Counted from the first letter of the stretch, positions 1 to 6,625 are shown. The stretch is 7,549 nt of DNA from a bacterium (GCA_027037155.1 JALWBK010000204.1:1-7549); one strand, 5' to 3'. The notes: a model not told the origin generated them from the sequence alone. Numbers and translations are program-made.

Positions 1-1727
1 CCATTACCCAGCAGGTTGCCAAGAATATGTTTCTCACACCGGAGAAGACCATATCCAGAAAGATAAAAGAGATGATTCTCGCCATGAAACTGGAGAGGAC
101 CCTTTCCAAGGACAAGATACTGGAGCTGTATCTCAACATGATTTATTTGGGCCATGGCTCCTACGGTGTGGCTGCTGCTGCCCAGACCTACTTTGGCAAG
201 AGTCTTGACCAGTTGACCTTAGGTGAGTGCGCCCTTCTCGCGGGACTTCCAAAGGCGCCGGCTAAGTATTCTCCGTATCTTCACATTGACGCAGCCTACG
301 CCCGCAGAAATTGGGTGTTGAAGAGGATGCTTGAAGAAGGGTTCATAACCAGAAAGGAATACAGAGTGGCTCTCTCTGAAGGTATCGTGCTTGCCAAGGA
401 GAGGGTGAGGAGGGTGGATCTTGCTCCTTACTTCAATGAATTCATAAGGCAGAGGCTTATTCAGAAGTACGGCGAGGACAAGGTGCTGAAGGGAGGGCTT
501 AAGGTTTATACTTCTTTAGATATAGAGGCTCAAGGGATTGCTCGGAAGGCACTTCTTAAAGGGCTTATAGCTATTGAGAAGAGAAATGGTCTTATAGATA
601 AAAAGCAGCCCGTTGATTACAAAAGGGCAAAGGTGGTGGCGATAAACGAGAACGAGATTGGCGTGAAGTACAACGGGACCCTTTACACCTTTACTGTGGA
701 TGAGCTCACCAAAGCGGGGATTGCCCTGTCTTCTTTAAGGGTGGGGGACAGGATAAGGGTATGGGAGGACAAAGGGAACTTACGGCTTTGGCAATACCCA
801 AAGCTGAATGGAGCTCTGCTTTCAGTTGATCTCAACACCATGGAAGTGATTGCCATGGTGGGAGGATACGATTTTTCCGTTAGCAAGTTCAACAGGGCCT
901 ATCAAGCGAGAAGACAGCCGGGTTCCTCCTTCAAGCCCATAGTCTATACCGCAGCTATAGAGAGTGGTTTTACCCCCTTCACCATTGTACTTGATGCGCC
1001 GGTGGTGTACCCGTTTCCAAAATCTATCGCCGAGGAGACAAACTCCACCGATAAGAAGTACTGGGTGCCAAGAAACTACGAGGGCGATTTCCTTGGGCCC
1101 ATTCCCCTTTGGAAGGCCCTTGCGCTTTCAAGGAATACAGTCAGTGTCAGGCTCGTTGACACCATAGGTATAAACAAGGTGGTGAGTGTGGCGAGGCGCT
1201 TGGGTATATCCTCTCCTTTGAGGAGAGATCTATCCATAGCTTTGGGCTCCTCCGAAGTTTCCCTGTGGGAGTTGTTGAGGGCGTATACTGTCTTTGCGAA
1301 GGATGGGTATCTATGCGAGCCAGTGTATATAGAGAAAGTGGTGGATGCTGATGGAAAGGTGCTTGAAGAGAACGAAAGGCCCTTGTGTGTCAATGTACTT
1401 GAAAAGCCTACGGTTGAGGCTATGCTGTTTATGCTGAGAAAGGTTGTGGAAAGGGGAACGGGAAGGAGGGCATTGAGCTTGGGAAGACCTGCGGCGGGTA
1501 AAACAGGTACTACCAACGACTACAGAGACGCTTGGTTTTTTGGCTTTACGCCCAATGTGGCTACAGGCGTTTATGTGGGATACGACGACCACAGGAGCAT
1601 CGGTGAGAAGGAGACAGGCGCAAGGGCGGCGCTTCCTATCTGGCTGGACTACATGAAGGCGGTTACTTCCAAATATCCCTTGCGTATGTTTTTGCCCTAC
1701 ACTCAGTTTTTGCCACCCCAGGAATAG
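1..1727 (+). CDS. mrcA: Class A penicillin-binding protein 1A, 5'-truncated by window edge
   Basis: This is a bifunctional peptidoglycan glycosyltransferase and DD-transpeptidase. It is membrane-anchored, acts in the periplasm, polymerises lipid II and cross-links the stem peptides. The frame is open to the left edge and reads ITQQVAKN just before the ATG at 27. That is the end of the conserved GT51 STITQQ motif, so the ATG at 27 is internal. The start, membrane anchor and first catalytic Glu lie outside the window. Counting from Met27 as residue 1, the rest of GT51 follows (RKIKEM with the probable second catalytic Glu15, then LELYLN and GHGSYGVAAAA). A short OB-like linker spans about 195-258. 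The transpeptidase domain carries SSFK (Ser300 nucleophile, Lys303), SRN (368-370) and KTGT (492-495). All three penicillin-binding motifs are intact. It ends 3 nt before rlmN, so the two are probably co-transcribed. Family identity is secure; the symbol is by similarity. Confidence 0.95.
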   Translation, partial: ITQQVAKNMFLTPEKTISRKIKEMILAMKLERTLSKDKILELYLNMIYLGHGSYGVAAAAQTYFGKSLDQLTLGECALLAGLPKAPAKYSPYLHIDAAYARRNWVLKRMLEEGFITRKEYRVALSEGIVLAKERVRRVDLAPYFNEFIRQRLIQKYGEDKVLKGGLKVYTSLDIEAQGIARKALLKGLIAIEKRNGLIDKKQPVDYKRAKVVAINENEIGVKYNGTLYTFTVDELTKAGIALSSLRVGDRIRVWEDKGNLRLWQYPKLNGALLSVDLNTMEVIAMVGGYDFSVSKFNRAYQARRQPGSSFKPIVYTAAIESGFTPFTIVLDAPVVYPFPKSIAEETNSTDKKYWVPRNYEGDFLGPIPLWKALALSRNTVSVRLVDTIGINKVVSVARRLGISSPLRRDLSIALGSSEVSLWELLRAYTVFAKDGYLCEPVYIEKVVDADGKVLEENERPLCVNVLEKPTVEAMLFMLRKVVERGTGRRALSLGRPAAGKTGTTNDYRDAWFFGFTPNVATGVYVGYDDHRSIGEKETGARAALPIWLDYMKAVTSKYPLRMFLPYTQFLPPQE

Positions 1728-1730
1728 CCA

Positions 1731-2753
1731 ATGGTATCCCTCAAGAATTTGACCTATACAGAGCTTGAGCGCTTTGTCCTTGAAAGAGGTTGGCAGAGGT
1801 ACCGTGCCTATCAGCTTGCGGCGTGGTTGTACAAGCACCTGCCTGATTCCTTTGATGACTTTACCAACCTGCCTAAAGGAGTGAGAAAGTGGCTTGGGGA
1901 GCGTTTCTTGCTGTACTCCCTTGAGGTTGTAGAAAGACAGATCTCTACCGATGGTACCCAGAAGTTCCTTTTTCGTACAAAGGACGGGAACTTCGTTGAG
2001 TCTGTTTTGATCCCTGACAAAGATAGACTCACTCTCTGTATCTCCACCCAGGTAGGATGCAGGATGGGATGCAGGTTCTGTCTAACTGGCAATCAGGGAT
2101 TTAAGAGGAACTTGAGCTGTGCAGAGATAGTGGATCAGATACTGGTGGTTCAAAAACATATCCCTGAGAGGTTAACCAACATCGTTATAATGGGCATGGG
2201 AGAACCCCTTGACAACTATGAGAATACCTTAAAAGCCATCTCAATCATCACCGATCCCAGATGCATTGCTCTTTCTTATCGCAAAGTTACCCTTTCAACA
2301 GTGGGGCTCATCCCTCAGCTTGAGAGACTGCTTGCTCAAGGTCCGAAGGTGACTCTTTCTGTTTCACTAAACGCTCCTAATCCATCCAAAAGAGCTGAGA
2401 TAATGCCTGTAGAGAGGGGATATCCCATAAAAAGGGTCATATCGCTGCTGTCCCGCTACTGCAAGCGCTGGAGAAAGCCTCCCACCTTTGAGTATGTTTT
2501 ACTGAGGGGTTTTAACGACTCCTTGGAGGATGCTGCAGAGCTCGCAGATCTTTTAAAAGGTATACGCTGTAAGATAAACCTCATTCCCTTCAACCCTTGG
2601 GAAGGCTCTTCCTTTGAGCGTCCGCTTGAGGAGGACGTGTTGGCGTTTCAAGAGTACCTGATAGAGAGGAACTTCTCTGTTTTCGTAAGGAAGAGCAGGG
2701 GCAGGGACATCTTAGCTGCCTGCGGTCAGCTGCGTTGGAAGTATCAGAGATAA
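1731..2753 (+). CDS. rlmN: Dual-specificity 23S rRNA/tRNA adenine-C2 methyltransferase RlmN
   Basis: This radical-SAM enzyme methylates C2 of A2503 in 23S rRNA and, in characterised members, A37 in some tRNAs. It acts in the cytoplasm and tunes decoding fidelity. The 340-residue product has the CX3CX2C iron-sulfur motif (Cys110, Cys114, Cys117). Cys103 lies seven residues upstream, at the spacing of E. coli Cys118. A GMGEPLDNY segment matches the SAM-binding GEP motif, and Cys331 in the C-terminal CGQL motif is the methyl-carrying cysteine. All catalytic cysteines are present, and the length is a little below that of E. coli (384). The ATG follows the mrcA stop by 3 nt, and an AGGA Shine-Dalgarno at 1720-1723 overlaps that stop, so translation is probably coupled. 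The related resistance enzyme Cfr shares the motifs, but the housekeeping context favours RlmN. Confidence 0.95.
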   Translation: MVSLKNLTYTELERFVLERGWQRYRAYQLAAWLYKHLPDSFDDFTNLPKGVRKWLGERFLLYSLEVVERQISTDGTQKFLFRTKDGNFVESVLIPDKDRLTLCISTQVGCRMGCRFCLTGNQGFKRNLSCAEIVDQILVVQKHIPERLTNIVIMGMGEPLDNYENTLKAISIITDPRCIALSYRKVTLSTVGLIPQLERLLAQGPKVTLSVSLNAPNPSKRAEIMPVERGYPIKRVISLLSRYCKRWRKPPTFEYVLLRGFNDSLEDAAELADLLKGIRCKINLIPFNPWEGSSFERPLEEDVLAFQEYLIERNFSVFVRKSRGRDILAACGQLRWKYQR

Positions 2754-2754
2754 T

Positions 2755-2767
2755 GCCAGCTCCGGCA
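2755..2767 (+). repeat. Short near-copy of the tRNA-Leu 5' end, also a weak stem-loop
   Basis: GCCAGCTCCGGCA here matches GCCACTCCGGCA at 3514-3525, apart from one inserted G. The second copy is the 5' acceptor end of the tRNA-Leu gene as read on the + strand. The two copies bracket the toxin-like module. The same bases, starting from T2754, can fold as TGCC/GGCA around a 6-nt loop, but no T-run follows, so a terminator is doubtful. Chance similarity is quite possible. Confidence 0.3.
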
Positions 2768-2790
2768 GTGTTAAAGGGCAGTTTGCGGCA

Positions 2791-2819
2791 TTGTGGCCAA
2801 GCTGTTTTAAAGATATAAT
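2791..2819 (+). promoter_or_regulatory. Sigma70-type promoter for the two-gene AbiEii-like module
   Basis: TTGTGG (2791-2796), a 17-nt spacer and a perfect TATAAT (2814-2819) form a credible housekeeping promoter in the 75-nt gap after rlmN. The predicted start near 2826 is only about 3 nt before the ATG at 2829. Transcripts would therefore be nearly leaderless, and the GAGG at 2821-2824 would not be included if this promoter is the one used. Read-through from rlmN would include it. Confidence 0.55.
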
Positions 2820-2828
2820 AGAGGTAAA

Positions 2829-3110
2829 ATGGATAGAAAAGATATTCTTAGAAGAGAGCAAAAGTGGAACTGGGATCGTAGGAAAGATAGGGAAACTTTG
2901 ATAGTAAGGAGAATGGAAAGGGATGATCCAAGGCTGGTCCTGAAAGATTATGGGAAAGAGTTTTTGAAAGAGGTCTATATCAGAAATCTACATTATTTAG
3001 ACAAAGTTAGTGCCAATTTTTGGAAGCTGGTTTTGGGCATTACTGATGAAGAAATTGACAGAACGACAGAAAAAAGCCTTAGATTTAGTATTAAGATCTG
3101 GGATAAGTGA
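2829..3110 (+). CDS. Small charged protein upstream of AbiEii-like toxin, putative antitoxin (DUF6922-like)
   Basis: This is a 93-residue, highly charged, soluble protein with no signal peptide or membrane segment. The pattern WNWDRRKD...LIVRRM....VLKDYGKEFLKEV...DKVSANFWKLVLGI resembles, from memory, the small DUF6922-type proteins. These often sit directly upstream of AbiEii-family nucleotidyltransferases, and the arrangement is the same here. A role as the antitoxin or partner is inferred from that position, not shown. The ATG at 2829 has a GAGG at 2821-2824. The last 65 nt overlap the start of the downstream gene in another frame, so the two are probably translationally coupled. Composition is AT-rich (about 37% GC over the three 60-base lines from 2821 to 3000) compared with roughly 43-57% in sampled lines of flanking genes, which suggests acquisition by transfer. 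Confidence 0.65.
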   Translation: MDRKDILRREQKWNWDRRKDRETLIVRRMERDDPRLVLKDYGKEFLKEVYIRNLHYLDKVSANFWKLVLGITDEEIDRTTEKSLRFSIKIWDK

Positions 3111-3432
3111 GGGGTTTTACCTTGCAGGTGGTACTGCTTTGCTCGTAAAATATAACCACCGCTATTCAGAGGATTTTGATTTTTTCACGCGAGACTTTCT
3201 TTCCAGCCATGTAGAGGTTTTTCTTAAGAAGGTGAGCCACATAACGCAGATGGAAGTAGTGAGAGTCGCTAAAGAAATGGTAGAGCTTAATGTTGAAGGA
3301 GTGAAATTTAGTTTCTTTGGTTATCCTTACGATCTTTTAAGACCTACCGAGGAAGTTACCGCTATTCCCAATCTGAAATTAGCTTCCGATGAGGACATAG
3401 CTGCAATGAAGACTGTGGCTGCAAGTTATTGA
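3046..3432 (+). CDS. AbiEii/AbiGii-family nucleotidyltransferase toxin homologue, C-terminally truncated
   Basis: The family consists of nucleotidyltransferase-fold toxins of type IV toxin-antitoxin and abortive-infection modules; some members modify tRNA ends. This 128-residue product has the GGTAL motif (28-32) and HRYSEDFDFF (38-47), with Asp43 and Asp45 as the expected metal ligands. It also has the later DEDIAAMK segment (115-122). The usual continuation, an RG..KDF.DL-like motif and a helical C-terminal domain, is absent, because TGA follows six residues after MK. Family members are usually about 200 residues or more. I chose the ATG at 3046 over a GTG at 3010 because MKKLTERQKKAL is a typical N-terminus. 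No good Shine-Dalgarno is visible, so coupling to the overlapping upstream gene is likely. The protein is probably inactive or a remnant, but it might be a short variant. Confidence 0.75.
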   Translation: MKKLTERQKKALDLVLRSGISEGFYLAGGTALLVKYNHRYSEDFDFFTRDFLSSHVEVFLKKVSHITQMEVVRVAKEMVELNVEGVKFSFFGYPYDLLRPTEEVTAIPNLKLASDEDIAAMKTVAASY

Positions 3433-3439
3433 TTTTTAA

Positions 3440-3524
3440 TGCCGGAGGCGGGAGTCGAACCCGCACGGGCGTGAAGCCCAGGGGATTTTGAGTCCCCCGC
3501 GTCTCCCAGTTCCGCCACTCCGGC
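3440..3524 (-). tRNA. tRNA-Leu (anticodon CAA)
   Basis: This class II tRNA decodes UUG. The acceptor stem GCCGGAG pairs perfectly with CTCCGGC. The anticodon stem GGGGA/TCCCC closes a CTCAAAA loop with CAA at 3488-3490. The long variable arm has a GGGC/GCCC stem, and the T arm GCGGG-TTCGACT-CCCGC is perfect. The discriminator base, complement of 3440, is A, as expected for leucine. CCA is not encoded, so it must be added after transcription. The gene points left, with its 3' end 7 nt from the stop codon of the truncated AbiEii-like gene. A strong promoter lies upstream. No clear T-rich terminator is seen downstream. Confidence 0.97.
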
Positions 3525-3549
3525 AAATATCCAGTCAATCAGCACTGGT

Positions 3550-3578
3550 TTTATATGTGTCCATCCTTTTTATGTCAA
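3550..3578 (-). promoter_or_regulatory. Strong sigma70-type promoter for tRNA-Leu
   Basis: On the minus strand, a perfect TTGACA (3578-3573) and a TATAAA (3555-3550) are separated by 17 nt. Initiation about 7 nt downstream, near 3543, would give a leader of roughly 19 nt before the mature tRNA 5' end at 3524. Near-consensus boxes suit a stable-RNA gene. Confidence 0.8.
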
Positions 3579-3592
3579 GACTGGACTAAGTT

Positions 3593-3621
3593 TTGGCATT
3601 ATGATAAAAGCGTTTTATATC
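3593..3621 (+). promoter_or_regulatory. Probable promoter of the CoA-transferase/queF operon
   Basis: TTGGCA (3593-3598), a 17-nt spacer and TATATC (3616-3621) match the sigma70 consensus at 5/6 and 4/6 positions. A start near 3628 would leave a leader of about 22 nt containing the AGGGGGAG Shine-Dalgarno at 3638-3645. It lies back to back with the tRNA promoter, with 14 bp between the two -35 boxes. An alternative -10 (TATGAT, 3600-3605) has no good -35 partner. Confidence 0.5.
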
Positions 3622-3649
3622 CTTAAGTGCTCTAATCAGGGGGAGTGGG

Positions 3650-4945
3650 ATGTTTGACCCTAAATTATTGTCAATATTTGCAAAAAATGACGCATTAAAA
3701 GGAACCAGGGTTATAAGTTTTACGAGAATCATCTATGGACCTTGGGCAACAACTCTTTTGGGGCTAATGGGTGCCGAGGTGATACACATTGAGATGCCGG
3801 GAAGCGGGGATCTGCTCATCAGAGGAGTGTCTCCGGGAGGTTCCTTCCCCCGAGGACTTTCACCGGGAATGATGTGTGCCAATGCCAACAAGTATTTTAT
3901 AGCTGTGGATGTGAGACACCCTAAGGGTAAAGAGATCTTAAAAAAGCTTGTTGCTGTAAGCGATGTTCTCGTTGAGAATTTCAAAGCTGGTACCTTTGAC
4001 AACTGGGGTATTGGTTACAGAGACCTTTCTGAGATAAATCCAGGTCTTATCTATGCGAGTCTTCAGGGTTTTGGCAACTGGGGCTCTCTCAGCGATAGAC
4101 CAAGTTACGATGCTTATGCCCAGGGCATAACGGGACTTGCGGAGATTACGGGTTTTCCCGAGGCCATACCTTTGAAGTCTCAGGCGTGGATAGGGGATTT
4201 TCTGTCTGGGACTGTGGCTGCTTATCTAATTACCGTTGCTCTGTTTTACAGAAACAGAACCGGTAAGGGGCAGTTCATTGATCTTTCTCAGGCAGAGGTT
4301 CTCATTAGAGCCATGGATTGGACCTGGCTTTACATATGCCTCACGGGAAAGAATAGGGAGAGAACTGGAAACAGAGACTACGCCGTAGTTCCCTCGCTGA
4401 TTGCTAAGACAAGGGATGGCTTTGTTGCTATAGGGGCCTTTGAGAAGAAGGAGTACGAGGCTTTGTGCAGAGCTATGGGTGATGAACAGTTGCTTGCCTA
4501 TAAAGATTACGAAAGTCGCTTCAAATACGCAGATGAAATATACCATCGCGTAGAGGAGTGGGCAAAAGACAGGACTGTTGAGGAAATAGAACAGCTTGGA
4601 ATAGAGCATGGTTTTGCAGTATCCCGCGTGATGAACTCCAGGGATATCTATGAAGATCCCCACTATAACTCACGTAAGGCGGTGTGGAAGTTTAGGGATC
4701 CTCTGTGGGATGACCTAACCTATCCCAACCCACTTGCCAATGTGGAGAAGACGCCGGGTAAGGTTAGGTGGTCCATGAGACCAGTTGGATTTGATAACGA
4801 GCATGTGCTCTGTCGGTTGCTGGGCTACAGCAAAGATCAGCTTGATGAGCTTTATCAGGAAGGGGTCATAGGCAAGTGGGATGAGAGCTTTCCGGCAACT
4901 GCACCCCCTTCGGGGTGGGATGGAAAGAAGGGTCTATTCTACTAA
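3650..4945 (+). CDS. Class III (CaiB/BaiF) CoA-transferase, putative catalytic subunit
   Basis: Family III enzymes move CoA between organic acids through an aspartyl-CoA thioester or mixed-anhydride intermediate in the cytoplasm. The 431-residue length is normal for the family. Visible landmarks are the N-terminal Rossmann-like segment with GAEVIHIEMPGSGD (41-54) and SDVLVENFKAGTFDNWGI (104-121). Next come the INPGLIYASLQGFG stretch, SYDAYAQGITGLAEITG (152-168), WIGDFLSG with Asp183 at the position of the catalytic Asp of formyl-CoA transferase and CaiB, and TGKGQFIDLSQAEVL (204-218). The ATG has a strong Shine-Dalgarno (AGGGGGAG, 3638-3645). A second family member follows after 11 nt. Paired family III genes are known for BbsEF (benzylsuccinate) and SmtAB (succinyl-CoA:malate), so a heteromer is likely. 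The substrate cannot be read from the sequence or context. Confidence 0.9.
   Translation: MFDPKLLSIFAKNDALKGTRVISFTRIIYGPWATTLLGLMGAEVIHIEMPGSGDLLIRGVSPGGSFPRGLSPGMMCANANKYFIAVDVRHPKGKEILKKLVAVSDVLVENFKAGTFDNWGIGYRDLSEINPGLIYASLQGFGNWGSLSDRPSYDAYAQGITGLAEITGFPEAIPLKSQAWIGDFLSGTVAAYLITVALFYRNRTGKGQFIDLSQAEVLIRAMDWTWLYICLTGKNRERTGNRDYAVVPSLIAKTRDGFVAIGAFEKKEYEALCRAMGDEQLLAYKDYESRFKYADEIYHRVEEWAKDRTVEEIEQLGIEHGFAVSRVMNSRDIYEDPHYNSRKAVWKFRDPLWDDLTYPNPLANVEKTPGKVRWSMRPVGFDNEHVLCRLLGYSKDQLDELYQEGVIGKWDESFPATAPPSGWDGKKGLFY
4902..4917 (+). other. GC-rich stem-loop at the CoA-transferase gene junction
   Basis: CACCCC and GGGGTG form a perfect 6-bp stem around a CTTC loop. It lies inside the last codons of the first CoA-transferase, about 40 nt before the start of the second. 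No T-run follows, so it is not a standard terminator. It might affect mRNA stability or subunit ratio, or simply reflect Pro-Pro and Gly-Trp codons. Confidence 0.4.
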
Positions 4946-4956
4946 TGGGGGTAGTC

Positions 4957-6255
4957 ATGGACTGGAAAGAGTATGTAAAGGCGCTAACTGAGATAAAGGA
5001 GAAGCCAGAGGCTTTGGATGGTTTGGTGGTTTTGGACGTGAGCTATGGCAGTTTTGCGGGACTCTTTGCTTCGTCCTTGTTGGCTGAGATGGGAGCCTTT
5101 GTGGTCAGGATAGAGCCGCCTGGAGGGGACATTGCGAGGAAGATGACGCCTTATGGTCTTAAGGTTAGAGATTCAGGTCTTGCCTACATTGTGGAAGGTA
5201 GAAACAAGTACCACATCACGCTGAACCTTGAGTCTTCGCGGGGGAGAGAGATATTTGAGGAGCTGGTGGCGAAAGCGGATGTGTTGATAGAGACCTTCCC
5301 TACTGGAAGGCTTAAGGAATGGGATATGGACTGGGAGAAGTTGAGGGAGATTAACGGAAGGCTTGTTATGTGTTCTTTGAAGACCTTTGGAGAATCTGGA
5401 TACGCTGTGGAAGAGGGAAAGATTCCTGAGGCCTTGGACTATGATACGGTTGATCAGGCAAGAAGCGGTTTTGCTTGGACGGTAGGGTTGCCGGAAGATT
5501 ATGAGGAGTTTCCCGAACACACAAGGGTGCCCACGCGCATGGGTAACTGGATGGCCCATTACGCTGGCGGTGCCATGGCCGCCTTTGCCATCATGTGTGC
5601 TCTGATGTATCGCGATGCCACAGGTGAAGGTCAGCACATTGACATGAGTCCCGCTGAGGTGCTGATGTCTTTGAACAACTATGCCCTTCACTACTTCCAT
5701 CTTACCGGTACCGTCATAAATAGGGTTGGCAACTTTGAGCCCGCAGCGTATGCCTATAACTACTTTCAAGCCAAGGACGGCATGGTGTTTATTGCCGGAT
5801 ACGCGGATCCCAACTGGAAGGCACTCTGTTCCATCATAGGAAGACCCGATTTGGTGGAAAAATACCCCACCTTGAAGGAGAGGACCAATCCCAAGAACTT
5901 CATCCCCATGACCACAGAGATTGAAAAGTTTACCAAACGCTATACGAGAGAGGAGATAGTGAAGAAATGGCTTGAGTACGATGGTCCCGGTGTTACGGTT
6001 GCTGGCGAGATACTTAAGCCTGTTGAGACCTTGAAGTTTGAGCACTGGAAGGAGAGGGGTGGCATTATTGAGTTTGAGGACAAGGATTATGGAAGGTTGA
6101 TGGTTCAGGGAACAGTGGCCAAAATGAGCGAGACACCGTCTAAGGTAAAGTGGCTTTGCAGACCCGTAGGTGCAGACAACAGCTTGATATACAGGCTCTT
6201 TTTGGGGTATGACGATGCTGTGCTGAACAAGCTGAAGGAGGAGGGTATTGTCTGA
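4957..6255 (+). CDS. Class III (CaiB/BaiF) CoA-transferase, putative non-catalytic partner subunit
   Basis: This 432-residue paralogue of the preceding protein has the family layout: [14 protein letters not shown] (45-58), [17 protein letters not shown] (106-122), [14 protein letters not shown] (132-145) and [15 protein letters not shown] (222-236). An ungapped alignment back from TGEGQ places His201 (NWMAHYAGG) where the first protein has the catalytic Asp183 (AWIGDFLSG). The nucleophile therefore appears to be missing, and a structural or substrate-binding role in a heteromer with the first subunit is inferred. I chose the ATG at 4957 because GGGGG (4947-4951) precedes it at good spacing. 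An in-frame ATG at 4945, overlapping the previous stop as TAATG, is the alternative and adds four residues. Another in-frame ATG at 4915, inside the previous gene, is unlikely. The gene end overlaps queF by 8 nt. Confidence 0.88.
   Translation: MDWKEYVKALTEIKEKPEALDGLVVLDVSYGSFAGLFASSLLAEMGAFVVRIEPPGGDIARKMTPYGLKVRDSGLAYIVEGRNKYHITLNLESSRGREIFEELVAKADVLIETFPTGRLKEWDMDWEKLREINGRLVMCSLKTFGESGYAVEEGKIPEALDYDTVDQARSGFAWTVGLPEDYEEFPEHTRVPTRMGNWMAHYAGGAMAAFAIMCALMYRDATGEGQHIDMSPAEVLMSLNNYALHYFHLTGTVINRVGNFEPAAYAYNYFQAKDGMVFIAGYADPNWKALCSIIGRPDLVEKYPTLKERTNPKNFIPMTTEIEKFTKRYTREEIVKKWLEYDGPGVTVAGEILKPVETLKFEHWKERGGIIEFEDKDYGRLMVQGTVAKMSETPSKVKWLCRPVGADNSLIYRLFLGYDDAVLNKLKEEGIV
6236..6241 (+). promoter_or_regulatory. 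Shine-Dalgarno deciding the TTG start of queF
   Basis: A perfect AGGAGG lies 6 nt before the TTG at 6248, inside the 3' end of the second CoA-transferase gene. No in-frame ATG exists in the N-terminal region of queF, so this site identifies TTG as the start. Confidence 0.8.
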
Positions 6256-6625
6256 AAAGAGGTACGGGGAGAAGGAGATAGAGAATGCCAAGCTTGAGGT
6301 GTGGCCCAATCCTTCTTCCAACAACTACACCATAGAGATAACCTTTCCAGAATTCACCTGTTTGTGTCCGAGATCGGGGTATCCCGATTTTGCTACCATA
6401 AAGATAAAGTACGTACCTGATAAGTACATCGTAGAGCTAAAATCCCTAAAGCTTTATCTCAACAAGTACAGGAGCGTTTACATCTCTCACGAGGAGGTGA
6501 CCAATAAGATATTCAACGATTTGAGGGAACTGCTTAAACCTAAGTTTTTAGAGGTTGTTGGAGACTTTAACCCCCGGGGTAATGTGAAAACCATAATAAG
6601 GGTGAGTACCGAGGATAACCCTTAG
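6248..6625 (+). CDS. queF: NADPH-dependent 7-cyano-7-deazaguanine reductase (preQ1 synthase)
   Basis: QueF reduces the nitrile of preQ0 to the aminomethyl group of preQ1 in the cytoplasm, a late step before tRNA-guanine transglycosylase in queuosine synthesis. The 125-residue product is a short, unimodular type. It has [16 protein letters not shown] (36-51) with catalytic Cys40, which forms the thioimide, and Asp47 at the standard seven-residue spacing. The QueF signature ELKSLKLY spans 63-70, and His81-Glu82 matches the substrate-binding [14 protein letters not shown] stretch lies near the C-terminus. It starts at TTG behind a perfect AGGAGG and overlaps the preceding stop by 8 nt, so it is translated from the CoA-transferase operon. 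No other queuosine gene is in view. The archaeal QueF-like amidinotransferase is a homologue, but the intact reductase signature favours preQ1 synthase. Confidence 0.94.
   Translation: MSEKRYGEKEIENAKLEVWPNPSSNNYTIEITFPEFTCLCPRSGYPDFATIKIKYVPDKYIVELKSLKLYLNKYRSVYISHEEVTNKIFNDLRELLKPKFLEVVGDFNPRGNVKTIIRVSTEDNP

Noticed and set aside
1311..1838. Minus-strand open frame of 175 codons across the mrcA/rlmN junction
   Set aside because: It is fully covered by two convincing + strand genes and has low-complexity, motif-free translation.
2079..2753. Possibility that the RlmN homologue is the antibiotic-resistance enzyme Cfr
   Set aside because: The shared motifs do not discriminate, but a single copy next to mrcA with no resistance or mobile genes fits the housekeeping RlmN.
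3010..3045. GTG at 3010 as the start of the AbiEii-like gene
   Set aside because: The extra residues (MPIFGSWFWALL) look unlike the family N-terminus, whereas the ATG at 3046 gives a typical beginning.
4226..4663. Minus-strand open frame of 145 codons inside the first CoA-transferase
   Set aside because: It is antisense to conserved family III sequence, has no motif and no promoter or ribosome site that I could recognise.
5173..6324. Long open frame of 383 codons on the minus strand opposite the second CoA-transferase
   Set aside because: It lies antisense to a clear family member and the start of queF, its translation shows no recognisable domain, and it has the composition expected of a shadow frame.
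6353..6403. Cys-Leu-Cys and SGYPDF around the QueF active site, different from the usual TGQPDF
   Set aside because: I recall the CPRSGYPDF form from other short QueF proteins, for example in epsilonproteobacteria. The catalytic Cys and Asp spacing is intact, so it is a normal variant.
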